Source: DLAJ01 sp964655525 (GTDB taxonomy: Bacteria; Bacillota; Clostridia; Lachnospirales; Lachnospiraceae). From it: a stretch of DNA of 64,000 bases. The stretch covers positions 1 through 64,000 of the forward strand of contig CAZZNE010000018.1 of NCBI GenBank assembly GCA_964655525.1, in the 5' to 3' direction. Position 1 is the stretch's first letter; each line of letters begins with the position of its first letter. Below, piece by piece: positions 41,008 to 49,963 of this stretch. Made by a program: the position numbers and the translations under genes. Below the pieces are notes generated by a model. It was not told the DNA's origin. It ran no database searches and worked only from the letters and a program-made list of their open reading frames with translations.

Positions 41008-42024
41008 TCACCCCTCCGTTACGCCATGACTGTATATTTCTTTTACGATCTGCGCAAGCTCTGTCTCCTGAATCTGCACATCCTTTACTTCCATTACACT
41101 CATGACCGCCGAAAGAAGCTGCGGAATCTGAATTTTATGCTTATCAAACATGACGGAAAGTGTACTCTTTTCTTTCTCATAGCTTACCGTGCATTCCTCT
41201 TCGCGCACGTTCAGCAGCTTCGGAAGCTGCAGCGCTTCCACTTTTTCCGGCTGCCGTATCTCCATGGATACCCTGCGTTTCGTACCATAGGTTTCCTTTA
41301 ACGAGCTCAGCGAACCGTCATAAATTTTCTTCCCTTCGTCGATCACGATGATCCTGCTGCATAACTCTTCAATATCGCCGATGTCATGCGTTGTCAGGAC
41401 AACGGTCGTCTGGTATTTTTCGTTGATCTCCTTGATCGCTTCCCGAATATTGTCCTTCACGATCAGATCCAAACCGATCGTCGGCTCATCCAGATAAAGC
41501 ACTTTCGGGTTATGTAACAGCGCCGCTCCCAAATCGGCGCGCATGCGCTGCCCTAAAGAGAGCGTCCGGACAGGCCGGTCCAAAAACTCCTGCATCTCCA
41601 GCACCCTGTTCAGAAACGCCATCCGCTCCTTATATGCATCATCCGGCACGTTGTAAATTTCTTTTAAGACCGTGAACGACTCGCTCAGCGGAAGATCCCA
41701 CCAAAGCTGCGTTCTCTGCCCGAACACGACGCCAATATTTTGAGCGTTCTCCTTCCGCCTCTTATTCGGGTCAATCCCTGCTACCAGGCACTCTCCTTTT
41801 GTCGGGGACAGAATTCCCGTCATCATCTTGATCGTCGTGGATTTCCCCGCGCCGTTGCTTCCGATATAGCCTACGATCTCCCCTTTCTGAATTTCAAAGG
41901 AAATATCATCAACGGCTGTTTTCACGATCTTTTCATTGGAAAACAGCCCTTTGACCGCGCCTTTTAAGCCCGGATACTTCTTCGGGATCACAAAGTCCTT
42001 GGAAATATGCTTTACTTCGATCAT
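41008..42024 (-). CDS. ABC exporter ATPase (DrrA/NodI-like)
   Basis: A 338-residue ATPase with Walker A (GSNGAGKSTT), signature SLGQRMRADL, Walker B (VLYLDEPTIGLD) and a 100-residue C-terminal extension typical of this exporter group. GGAG precedes ATG 42024. First gene of the three-gene exporter operon. The promoter carries a perfect palindrome, so a dedicated regulator probably exists elsewhere. Confidence 0.92.
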   Translation of the reverse strand: MIEVKHISKDFVIPKKYPGLKGAVKGLFSNEKIVKTAVDDISFEIQKGEIVGYIGSNGAGKSTTIKMMTGILSPTKGECLVAGIDPNKRRKENAQNIGVVFGQRTQLWWDLPLSESFTVLKEIYNVPDDAYKERMAFLNRVLEMQEFLDRPVRTLSLGQRMRADLGAALLHNPKVLYLDEPTIGLDLIVKDNIREAIKEINEKYQTTVVLTTHDIGDIEELCSRIIVIDEGKKIYDGSLSSLKETYGTKRRVSMEIRQPEKVEALQLPKLLNVREEECTVSYEKEKSTLSVMFDKHKIQIPQLLSAVMSVMEVKDVQIQETELAQIVKEIYSHGVTEG

Positions 42025-42073
42025 GCTCCTAATCCTTTCTCATTCTCCCCGTGTGTCTCATTCGCATACACGA

Positions 42074-42109
42074 ATTGTAACATATCCACCCGTTTAGAAC
42101 AAGTGTTCT
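42074..42109 (-). promoter_or_regulatory. Promoter of the ABC exporter with palindromic operator
   Basis: On the minus strand, TTGTTC (42097-42102), 17 bp, TACAAT (42074-42079). The -35 is inside the perfect palindrome AGAACA-AG-TGTTCT (42096-42109), so a bound dimer would block polymerase. Confidence 0.65.
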
Positions 42110-42135
42110 TTTTTGTGTTTATAACAAACGTATAT

Positions 42136-42190
42136 AAAAAAACAGATATATCCAAATCCGCAAAAAAAGAATGCTTGGATATATCTGTTT
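42136..42190 (-). terminator. Terminator of the GH5 gene
   Basis: AAACAGATATATCCAA pairs with TTGGATATATCTGTTT around a 20-base loop; seven T follow on the minus strand. Confidence 0.85.
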
Positions 42191-42220
42191 CAAATAGCTA
42201 TTCGTTTTTACCGTAAGAAC

Positions 42221-43138
42221 TTAAATCTCCCCGCCGAGCCTCTTTTTCATCCACAGACCGGTCTCAGTCAGATCCTCGTCTTCCCAGCCGGACGTCTTTG
42301 TACAGGGCACCTTGATCATCGAGGAGGACTCGTCGCGGTTTGCCAGATTCCACTGTGCATAGCTCATGCAGCGCGCGTCCGCAAACTCCGCCCACTTATG
42401 CGCTTCCTCATCATCCAGCTCTCCGTTCCCCGACGCATCACAATTGCTGTACTCGCTGATAAATACGGGGAGTCCCTTATCCATAGCATAGCTGACCTTA
42501 TCGCGGAGATACTGTTTATGCGTCGCCGCATAATAATGAACCGCATACATCAGCTGCCCGCCTGCAACCGGATCATCCGCGGCATGATCGACATCCTGCG
42601 ACCAGTTCGGCGTGCCGATGATGATGACTGCCTTCGGCGCTTTTTCACGAATAACGGGAATGACCTCCTCCGCGTAGGCTTTGACCGTCGCCCAGTCCAC
42701 GCCCTCGCCGTTCGGCTCGTTGCAGATCTCGTAAAGCACATTGTCATAGCCCGCATACTTTTCGGTCATCTCGGCAAAAAACTTCTTTGCTTCTTCTTTA
42801 TTGGTCTGCGGATTGCCGTCGCTCAAAATATGCCAGTCAATGATGACATACATACCAAGCTCCGTCGCCGCTTTCACGCCGGTATCCAGCAATCCCTTTA
42901 AGTAATCCTGACCGCCGTCCGTTAAATAACCGCCGTCCTCCGCCGTATACATCGCAAGACGGATCAGATTTCCTCCCCAGTTCCGGATTGTCTCAAACGC
43001 CGCTTTATTGATATATTCCGGATACCATACGATACCGAGCGTGCTCGGTCCTTTTAACTGAAACGGCTGTCCGTCCTTATCCGTAAGCTGCGTTCCACGC
43101 ACCGATAACGCGCCGTGCTTCTCAAATGCTGTTGCCAT
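42221..43138 (-). CDS. GH5 endoglucanase without signal peptide
   Basis: A 305-residue (beta/alpha)8 glycosidase of family GH5, most like subfamily 2 cellulases. Catalytic acid/base in EICNEPNG and nucleophile in FISEYS are both present, with GGNLIRLAMY and VIIDWHIL as further family markers. No signal peptide or membrane helix, so it should act in the cytoplasm on imported cello-oligosaccharides, next to the work of the cellobiose phosphorylase at 16.7 kb. GGAGG precedes ATG 43138. Follows nrdG with a 49-base gap. Confidence 0.92.
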   Translation of the reverse strand: MATAFEKHGALSVRGTQLTDKDGQPFQLKGPSTLGIVWYPEYINKAAFETIRNWGGNLIRLAMYTAEDGGYLTDGGQDYLKGLLDTGVKAATELGMYVIIDWHILSDGNPQTNKEEAKKFFAEMTEKYAGYDNVLYEICNEPNGEGVDWATVKAYAEEVIPVIREKAPKAVIIIGTPNWSQDVDHAADDPVAGGQLMYAVHYYAATHKQYLRDKVSYAMDKGLPVFISEYSNCDASGNGELDDEEAHKWAEFADARCMSYAQWNLANRDESSSMIKVPCTKTSGWEDEDLTETGLWMKKRLGGEI

Positions 43139-43187
43139 TGTGTCACCCTCCGTTTTTCTATTCGTTATCTCTTTCTATCTCTTCGTC

Positions 43188-43712
43188 TCATAATCCGCCC
43201 CACAAAACGACGCTTCCCGCCGCAAGCGACTTTGGAACGTCGATCAGCCTCTGATTCGACGAGCCGCGGAAAAGCAGCGTAATATCATGCAGTTCTTCCA
43301 CATATCTGCCGTCCACCATCACGTCGATATAGGACAAAAGCTCCCTCGTCATCTCCCATTTCGGGCACATCTCTTCCACGATCTCCCGGTCAAACAAATA
43401 ACCGGTAAAACACCAGATATCTTTATCTGGCAGTTCTTTTTTCACACGCCTGAGAAACGGAAGCAGCCCGACCTGATTCTGGTACTCCATCGGCTCCCCG
43501 CCAAGCAGCGTCAACCCCCGTATATAATACGGGCTAAGCTCTCCGATGAGGTAATCCATCGTCTCGCGGGTAAATTCCTTCCCGTAGCCGAAATCCCACG
43601 CGATCTCGTTAAAACAATTCTTACATCTGTGATTGCAGCCGCTCACAAACAGCGACACCCGCACGCCCGGACCGTTTGCAATATCACAGGTCTTAATCTC
43701 CGCATAATTCAT
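43188..43712 (-). CDS. nrdG: Anaerobic ribonucleotide reductase activating protein NrdG
   Basis: A 174-residue radical SAM activase that puts the glycyl radical on NrdD. The cluster motif is CNHRCKNCFN (CxxxCxxC) and the SAM-binding GGEP is in LTLLGGEPM. The start at 43712 (MNYAEIKTCDIANGPGVRVS) matches the family; GGGGA lies upstream. It follows nrdD, with a GTTCAGCC palindromic element filling the gap. Confidence 0.95.
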   Translation of the reverse strand: MNYAEIKTCDIANGPGVRVSLFVSGCNHRCKNCFNEIAWDFGYGKEFTRETMDYLIGELSPYYIRGLTLLGGEPMEYQNQVGLLPFLRRVKKELPDKDIWCFTGYLFDREIVEEMCPKWEMTRELLSYIDVMVDGRYVEELHDITLLFRGSSNQRLIDVPKSLAAGSVVLWGGL

Positions 43713-43736
43713 AAGAAGTCCCCGAAATATCCCAAA

Positions 43737-43780
43737 GTTCAGCCGGTGCCATTCGCACATCGTGCATCCGATGGCTGAAC
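43737..43780 (-). repeat. GTTCAGCC/GGCTGAAC palindromic element between nrdD and nrdG
   Basis: A 44-base hairpin unit with terminal repeats GTTCAGCC/GGCTGAAC. Both ends match the longer element before potA at 38412-38582. It begins 10 bases after the nrdD stop codon and ends shortly before the nrdG ribosome binding region. Confidence 0.8.
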
Positions 43781-43790
43781 TGTTTGTCGC

Positions 43791-45995
43791 TTATAAGTGC
43801 AGCACACGCTCCTTGATCTCCTGCGTTCTGCCCTGATTCCAAAACTGTGTGCCGATATAGCCGCAGGTTCTGCGCGCCACATTCATTTTATCCTGATCGC
43901 GGTTGCCGCAGTTCGGGCACTCCCACAACAGCTTGCCGTGGCTGTCCGTGACAATCTGGATTTCACCGTTATAGCCGCACTCCTGACAGTAATCGCTCTT
44001 TGTATTCAGCTCCGCATACATGATATTTTCATAAATGTACTGCATGACAGCGAGCACCGCATCGAGATTGTTCTGCATATCCGGCACTTCAACATAGCTG
44101 ATCGCGCCGCCCGGCGAAAGTTCCTGAAACTGCGCTTCAAACTTCAGCTTGTCGAACGCATTGATATGCTCGGTCACATGCACATGATAGCTGTTCGTAA
44201 TATAATTTCTGTCCGTCACGTCCTTAATAATGCCGAAGCGCTTTTGCAGGCACTTTGCAAATTTGTAAGTCGTGGACTCCAACGGCGTTCCGTACAGACT
44301 GAAATCAATGTTCGTCTCCGCTTTCCATTTGCGGCACGCCTCGTTCAAATACTGCATTACCGATAATGCGAACGGCGTCGCTTCCGGATCGGTATGCGAC
44401 TTGCCCGTCATATACTTCGTGCATTCGCACAAGCCCGCATAACCGAGTGAGATTGTGGAATAGCCGCCATAGAGCAGCTTATCGATCTTCTCGCCCTTCT
44501 CTAAACGCGCGAGCGCGCCGTTCTGCCAAAGGATCGGCGCAACATCCGACGGCGTTCCCTTCAAACGCTCATGGCGGAACATGAGCGCGCGGTAGCAAAG
44601 CTCTAAGCGCTCATCCATGATCTCCCAAAATCTTCCCGTATCCCCGTTTGAGGAGCAAGCCACGTCTACAAGGTTGATCGTCACAACGCCCTGATTGAAG
44701 CGCCCGTAATATTTATGCTTATTCGGCTCATAATTCTGCGCATTCGCCACATTTCCGGCCCCGGCTTCCGTAAATCTGTCCGGCGTTAAAAAAGAACGGC
44801 AGCCCATGCAGGGATAGCAGTCGCCCTGCTTTAATTTTTTCATGATCTTTTCGGAAATATAGTCCGGCACAAGGCGCTTTGCGGTACACTCCGCCGCGAG
44901 CCTCGTCAGCTCCCAGTACTTGCTGCCCTCATGAATATTATCTTCCTCAAGCACATAGATGAGCTTCGGAAACGCCGGGGTAATATAAACGCCCTTCTCG
45001 TTCTTCACGCCCTTGATGCGCTGACGCAGCACTTCCTCGATCACCGCCGCCAGATCGTCCCTTGTCTGTCCCTCCGGAACCTCGTTCAAATACATGAATA
45101 CCGTGACGAACGGCGCCTGTCCGTTTGTCGTCATGAGCGTGATCACCTGATACTGGATCATCTGCACGCCGCGGTTGATCTCCTCTTTGACACGGCACTC
45201 CGCCATGCGGTTCACCATCTCCTCGTCATGCGCTACGCCGACAAGCTCCAGCTCCTTTCGGACCTCCTCACGGAATTTTAAGCGGCTGACCTGCACAAAC
45301 GGCGCAAGATGCGCAAGCGAAAAGCTCTGCCCGCCGTACTGCGACGATGCGATCTGCGCGATGCTCTGCGTCGCAATATTGCATGCAGTCGAAAAGCTCT
45401 TGGGCGTATCGATCATCGTTTCGCTGACGACCGTTCCGTTCTGCAGCATATCCTCCAGATTCACGAGACAGCAATTGTGCATATGCTGTGCAAAATAATC
45501 TGCGTCATGAAAATGAATGATCCCCTTTTCATGTGCATCGACAATATCAGCAGGCAGCAAAAAACGCTTCGTAATATCCTTGCTGACTTCTCCCGCCATA
45601 TAATCACGCTGTACACTGTTGACCGTCGGATTTTTGTTGGAATTCTCCTGCTTGACCTCCTCGTTGTTGCACTCAAGAAGGCTTAAGATCTGTTCATCCG
45701 TAGAATTGGATTTTCTGACAAGCGCTCTCCTGTAACGATAGGTGATATAATTTCTTGCAACGGAAAAAGCACGCTGATTCATGATCTGGTTCTCCACCAT
45801 ATCCTGAATCTCTTCCACACTCGGCGCGCGCTGCATGGAAGAACATGCCTCCTCCACGCTTAGGGCAATCCGTTTGATCTGCTCGTCCGACATCTTCTCG
45901 CTGTCCACGACGCTCAAGTTTGCCTTTCTGATCGCGGCCTCAATCTTGTCCATATCGAAGCCGACTTCCGAGCCGCTTCTTTTGATAATCTTCAT
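43791..45995 (-). CDS. nrdD: Anaerobic ribonucleoside-triphosphate reductase NrdD
   Basis: A 734-residue glycyl-radical enzyme that makes dNTPs without oxygen. The N-terminal ATP cone (MKIIKRSGSEVGFDMDKIEA) mediates allosteric control; the C-terminal end has a zinc site (CQECGYNG, CPNCGNRD) and the radical glycine in RRTCGYIGTQFWNQGR. The ATG at 45995 is chosen because GAGGGG lies eight bases upstream. The promoter carries two NrdR-box-like sites. nrdG follows. Confidence 0.96.
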   Translation of the reverse strand: MKIIKRSGSEVGFDMDKIEAAIRKANLSVVDSEKMSDEQIKRIALSVEEACSSMQRAPSVEEIQDMVENQIMNQRAFSVARNYITYRYRRALVRKSNSTDEQILSLLECNNEEVKQENSNKNPTVNSVQRDYMAGEVSKDITKRFLLPADIVDAHEKGIIHFHDADYFAQHMHNCCLVNLEDMLQNGTVVSETMIDTPKSFSTACNIATQSIAQIASSQYGGQSFSLAHLAPFVQVSRLKFREEVRKELELVGVAHDEEMVNRMAECRVKEEINRGVQMIQYQVITLMTTNGQAPFVTVFMYLNEVPEGQTRDDLAAVIEEVLRQRIKGVKNEKGVYITPAFPKLIYVLEEDNIHEGSKYWELTRLAAECTAKRLVPDYISEKIMKKLKQGDCYPCMGCRSFLTPDRFTEAGAGNVANAQNYEPNKHKYYGRFNQGVVTINLVDVACSSNGDTGRFWEIMDERLELCYRALMFRHERLKGTPSDVAPILWQNGALARLEKGEKIDKLLYGGYSTISLGYAGLCECTKYMTGKSHTDPEATPFALSVMQYLNEACRKWKAETNIDFSLYGTPLESTTYKFAKCLQKRFGIIKDVTDRNYITNSYHVHVTEHINAFDKLKFEAQFQELSPGGAISYVEVPDMQNNLDAVLAVMQYIYENIMYAELNTKSDYCQECGYNGEIQIVTDSHGKLLWECPNCGNRDQDKMNVARRTCGYIGTQFWNQGRTQEIKERVLHL

Positions 45996-46029
45996 TTCTG
46001 CTACCCCTCTACACATTTTTAACATTGCA

Positions 46030-46075
46030 TACCATATATTGTATCAGAGTTTTAGCAGGTGTCAATATGTTGGTA
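46030..46075 (-). promoter_or_regulatory. nrdDG promoter overlapped by tandem NrdR-type boxes
   Basis: On the minus strand, TTGACA (46060-46065), 16 bp, TACAAT (46038-46043). Box 1 (TACCATATATTGTAT, 46030-46044) covers the -10 and box 2 (GTCAATATGTTGGTA, 46061-46075) the -35. The boxes are 31 bp apart, three helical turns, the usual NrdR spacing. Box 2 is degenerate. Confidence 0.65.
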
Positions 46076-46100
46076 TAAAAAACAATAAAAAAACAAGCGC

Positions 46101-46541
46101 TTATGTATCGATCCTGACAATCTCCGCCAGCGCCTTATTCCGGTAGGCGACATCCTCCCTGACAGTAAAGCCCTGCTTTTCCCAAAACGCATTCCCGACT
46201 TCATTGCGGTTAAATACAAGCAGCGCCGCTTTGTTGATGCCCTCCCGCTTCAACGCCTCCTCACAATGGCTCATAAGCTGTGTTCCAATCCCCTGTTCTC
46301 TGTAATCTTCCGCTACGGACATATGATAAACATATCCTCGGCGCCCGTCATGCCCCGCCAATACGATTCCGACCACCGCATCGCCTTCGACCGCAACAAA
46401 GGACGTGTCGGGATTTCTCTTCAAAAATTTTTCTATACCCTCTTTGGAATCGTCCAGATTATTAAACCCCATATTTTTGCAGGACATCCAAAGCGCGTAT
46501 ACTTTCTCATAATCGGAAATCTCCATTACGCGAATTTTCAT
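46101..46541 (-). CDS. GNAT family N-acetyltransferase
   Basis: A 146-residue acetyltransferase with a complete GNAT fold; the acetyl-CoA loop is EDYREQGIGTQLM and the family's FWEKQGF closes it. ATG 46541 has GGGAGG seven bases upstream. It resembles YpeA/RimI-like proteins; the acceptor is unknown. Confidence 0.88.
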   Translation of the reverse strand: MKIRVMEISDYEKVYALWMSCKNMGFNNLDDSKEGIEKFLKRNPDTSFVAVEGDAVVGIVLAGHDGRRGYVYHMSVAEDYREQGIGTQLMSHCEEALKREGINKAALLVFNRNEVGNAFWEKQGFTVREDVAYRNKALAEIVRIDT

Positions 46542-46603
46542 ATCAAAACCTCCCAATGACTTACAGTAATTCTTTTGACATTCTTACATACTGAGAACAC
46601 AAT

Positions 46604-47371
46604 CTACGCATTCATTTTTTCCACAACCTCCGTGGGCTTGGCCGTCATTTCCACCCACGCGGGAAGAAATCCGCTTTTCATCGCGTTCCGCATCGAGCGG
46701 ATATTGGACCATGCCGAGCAATAGAACGGAACCTTTTCCCTTTCGAGAATTTCCAACGCCAGACGACTTGTGAGCGATGCGGCGATCCCCTGTCTCCTGT
46801 ATGCCGGAAGAACGTCCACTCCGATCTGCCACATCGTATCACAGTCGGCGGAACACCCCGCCAGCCCGATCAACTTCCCATTCTCATATGCGCCGACGCC
46901 TAACACATCCAGTTCTTTCCTGTCCTCACACAGCGCGTTGCCCCATTCCGGCACATACAGCCCTGCAAAATCCGGCTGTTCCAGCACCCGCAGCTCATAG
47001 GCGCATTCCATGGCGCGCAGCTTTGTGACATCCGGCAGATAATATTCCGCCATAAAACATACTTTGCTGCCCTGCTTCATCAGGCGTTCGTTCAGCCAAT
47101 GCATGTTTGGTGTCTCGAAACAATGATAGAACTCGAATTTTCCGATGTAGGCCGCCACCATCTGCCTGACCTCATCCTTTACGGACGCGACGATATTATT
47201 CCCGTAAGACACCAGATTGCAGGTGATTGGTTCCTTGTAATATTTTCGCGCATTCTTCCCGAGTACGGATGAAACAATCACATTCGTTTCGCGAAGAAAA
47301 TCCGACGGATCACAATGGATGTCCGCCGCCGACTGCTCCATGGCAATCTTTAAAATCTCTCTATTATCCAT
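46604..47371 (-). CDS. Two-part GNAT family acetyltransferase
   Basis: A 255-residue protein whose C-terminal half is a GNAT domain (YRRQGIAASLTSRLALEIL, with the CoA pyrophosphate loop RRQGIA). The N-terminal half is a divergent GNAT-like region, a layout seen in acetyltransferases of Clostridia. The start is uncertain: ATG 47371 has GGGG close by, and ATG 47398 has no ribosome binding site. Substrate unknown. Confidence 0.82.
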   Translation of the reverse strand: MDNREILKIAMEQSAADIHCDPSDFLRETNVIVSSVLGKNARKYYKEPITCNLVSYGNNIVASVKDEVRQMVAAYIGKFEFYHCFETPNMHWLNERLMKQGSKVCFMAEYYLPDVTKLRAMECAYELRVLEQPDFAGLYVPEWGNALCEDRKELDVLGVGAYENGKLIGLAGCSADCDTMWQIGVDVLPAYRRQGIAASLTSRLALEILEREKVPFYCSAWSNIRSMRNAMKSGFLPAWVEMTAKPTEVVEKMNA

Positions 47372-47441
47372 CTCCTGCCCCGTTTCGTCTCTCTGCATTA
47401 CTAAAGAAACACGGATGAAAGCATTTCCCTAATGAACGGCT

Positions 47442-48257
47442 TTATGATCCCATAGATCCTTTATCCCGCTTCTTTAGGATCACAAGCAGCACTGCTGTCG
47501 CCGCCACAACCAAAGTCACCAGCACAACTACGATTATGACTGACATGTCATTTGTCTGCGGCGCGATCCGCTCCGTCCCGCTGTTCTCCGGCTCCTGAGA
47601 TTGCGCATCGTCCTCTTTTCCGATCTTAGGCGCTCCGTCCGGATAGAGGGCGGCATAATCCGCCGTCGGCGCATCCAGACACACCCACATACTCCTTATG
47701 CCGTAATAATATCCGATATATCCCCAGCGATGCCCCGCTTCATCCGTATACAGACCGCTATAATCGGGCAGATACTCCCAGTCCTGCAGATTCATACTGC
47801 TGCAGCTCTCCGAGCCCGGATATTTCCAAAAATAAACCGTGTCATTCCGATACTGTTCATCCAAAATGCCGTCCTGGCTGACGATCTGATCGCCATAATC
47901 CTCCCGAAAGGAAATGGAATCATAGACCACCTTCATATAGTCCATCGGCATCCACCCTGTCTGCTCGTCATCCGAGATACCCCACACAATCCCCTGCGCA
48001 TCTTCATAGGTAAAAGCGATATATGTCCTACGCCCGTTTTCCCATGTCGTGATGACCTTTGCAGATTCCGGACTCTCATAAAGGATCACCACGCCGTCCG
48101 GTCCATTGGCGGTATACTGTCGGTTTACATAAGTGCATTCCGACGAATGTTCCTCATAAAAGGAATTCATCGGTTCCCAGATCACATCCGCCTGCACCGA
48201 ATTCCCACAGAGCAAAAAACAAAACACAATTCCCCAAAAAACGATCCACTTTTTCAT
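47442..48257 (-). CDS. Secreted, membrane-tethered protein of unknown function
   Basis: A 271-residue protein with a signal peptide (cleavage near NSVQA), a Trp/Tyr-rich extracellular region, and a C-terminal membrane helix (about 240-262) followed by KKRDKG, which keeps it in the membrane. The middle contains SH3-like strands (GVVILYESPESAKVITTWENG, GIVWGISDDEQTGWMPMDYM). GGAGG is five bases before ATG 48257. It is the third gene of an operon with two membrane proteins. Homologues I recall in gut Clostridia have no known role. Confidence 0.8.
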   Translation of the reverse strand: MKKWIVFWGIVFCFLLCGNSVQADVIWEPMNSFYEEHSSECTYVNRQYTANGPDGVVILYESPESAKVITTWENGRRTYIAFTYEDAQGIVWGISDDEQTGWMPMDYMKVVYDSISFREDYGDQIVSQDGILDEQYRNDTVYFWKYPGSESCSSMNLQDWEYLPDYSGLYTDEAGHRWGYIGYYYGIRSMWVCLDAPTADYAALYPDGAPKIGKEDDAQSQEPENSGTERIAPQTNDMSVIIVVVLVTLVVAATAVLLVILKKRDKGSMGS

Positions 48258-48273
48258 AAGCTCCTCCATTTTT

Positions 48274-48645
48274 TCATAAGCTCCTTATTTCCAAAAGAAT
48301 GATTCCGGTCAGCCATGCACAGAAATTTGCCACCGCCGACAGCCTGATGGGATGAGCGATCTCCCACTGTCTTTTTTTCGCGAAACTGCAGTAAATCCAC
48401 GCTTCCACGATCACAACTGCCATCTCAACCAAAAGCTGCACCGGCAGTTCTGCAGTGTCCGGAAGATACCGCCTCCCAAGCCAGCACAATAGTACCGCGG
48501 GCGGGTTCGTGAGCACATTGACAAGCGTCACGAGCAGGAGCTTGTTTTTTCCGCGTATCGCAAAACACACAAACGCCACGACAAGCTCCACTGCGATCGT
48601 AAGCAGCAGGGAAACTAAAAACATTTCCAGTAAATAATCCCTCAC
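48274..48645 (-). CDS. Small integral membrane protein
   Basis: A 123-residue protein with four likely membrane helices; no motif recognised. The GTG start at 48645 overlaps the stop of the MFS-like gene (GTGA), so it is translated coupled to it. Its stop lies 16 bases before the secreted protein's start, forming a compact three-gene operon. Confidence 0.75.
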   Translation of the reverse strand: MRDYLLEMFLVSLLLTIAVELVVAFVCFAIRGKNKLLLVTLVNVLTNPPAVLLCWLGRRYLPDTAELPVQLLVEMAVVIVEAWIYCSFAKKRQWEIAHPIRLSAVANFCAWLTGIILLEIRSL

Positions 48646-49859
48646 GATTTCTCCCTTTCACACCCATTTTTTCCGATTTCCTCCGCCGGTAAACACAGCG
48701 CGTCTCCTACCTCTTCCCTGCTGTCACGCCGGCTTTTTCTGATCCCTGCTGCCAGCAGCAATAGTGAAAGGATACTGCCCGCGCCGCCGATCACACTGCC
48801 GGTCCAAGCGGGCTGTACGCCCAAATAACCCGGCAGAAATCCCAAAAACAGGGCAAAGGTCAAACACCCAAACGCAAATCCGGGCATCTGCGGAAATGCA
48901 CAGATCATCCAGTACAGGGTAATCGGCATGGTCATGTTAAACAAAAACAGGGCAACCAGTCCGAGCGGCATGACGGAAGAAAATAAATAGCAGACCGCAG
49001 CCAGAACGAGTGAAACCGCCGCCGTCCGATACAAGCCCTTCCATGCCGACAAAAATCCGCCCGCCATCTTTCCGCCCACCACGGCAAGCACGCTGAACGC
49101 GCTCGCCAGAACTCCGGTCTTCCAGGGAAACGAAACTGCCATACCGATATACGACCTCAGGATAACAACAAGCAGACAGCAGACAGTTAAGCAGAAAACA
49201 TCCCCTTGATCCGGCTGAGCATGCCGTCTTTTATACGGGATATCCGGTCTCGATGCAGAGCACCGTAAACGGAAACAAAGCATTCCTCCGCACAATAACA
49301 GCATCAAAACGCTCACCCCCAAAAAACACGGATTCCATCCGCCTTTTTGGGCGAGGGTAGTCCCAAGGTACAGTCCCAGCGCTCCCGGCGCAACAAACAC
49401 GCCAAGCCGCTTGACCAGCCCGTTCCCGGTATTCCCGCTGTATCGGCTTCTGTAATCGCTTTCATCGCCGTCTTCCTGCGTCGTTCCCACATGCCTGTCT
49501 CGTATCGTTCCCACGCCGCCGCCCACATGGAACAGCGCATTTCCGATTCCCAATACGACCGGATGCGTCACAGCCCCCGCAATCGTACATAAAACACCGA
49601 TAAACGCGGTCATAAGATCAAGGTCCACGTTCTTTTTTCCGGCTTTCGCACGCTGGAAAGAAACGTCCCGGTTCCTTCCTTCTTCTCTCGCATGTAAGGC
49701 GTCCAACACCACGCCAAACGGCATCTGCAGGGCAAACGCACAAAAATTATATAACAATATATAGAAATACCCGCCGTCCTGCGGAATAAATGTTCCGAAC
49801 ATCGCCATGGCACACACGCCGTCCACCAGTAGATGCAGAACGGAATATAAGACTGTCAT
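48642..49859 (-). CDS. MFS-like multispanning membrane protein
   Basis: A 405-residue protein with about twelve hydrophobic segments. It resembles a major-facilitator transporter in layout, though the usual motif A is weak; FHVGGGVGTIRDRH and KMAGGFLSAWKGLYR are the most MFS-like stretches. The start at 49859 is preceded by GAGAGG; a TTG 15 codons upstream is less likely. First gene of the three-gene membrane operon. Substrate unknown. Confidence 0.75.
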   Translation of the reverse strand: MTVLYSVLHLLVDGVCAMAMFGTFIPQDGGYFYILLYNFCAFALQMPFGVVLDALHAREEGRNRDVSFQRAKAGKKNVDLDLMTAFIGVLCTIAGAVTHPVVLGIGNALFHVGGGVGTIRDRHVGTTQEDGDESDYRSRYSGNTGNGLVKRLGVFVAPGALGLYLGTTLAQKGGWNPCFLGVSVLMLLLCGGMLCFRLRCSASRPDIPYKRRHAQPDQGDVFCLTVCCLLVVILRSYIGMAVSFPWKTGVLASAFSVLAVVGGKMAGGFLSAWKGLYRTAAVSLVLAAVCYLFSSVMPLGLVALFLFNMTMPITLYWMICAFPQMPGFAFGCLTFALFLGFLPGYLGVQPAWTGSVIGGAGSILSLLLLAAGIRKSRRDSREEVGDALCLPAEEIGKNGCEREKS

Positions 49860-49963
49860 CTGCGTTTTCCTCTCCACATAGCAGCTTTTATCCGGTGCCC
49901 TCAAACTTTAGACGCGGAACATCCGTCCTTTTGTTTCATCCCGCATATCCTCTTTCCATTCGT

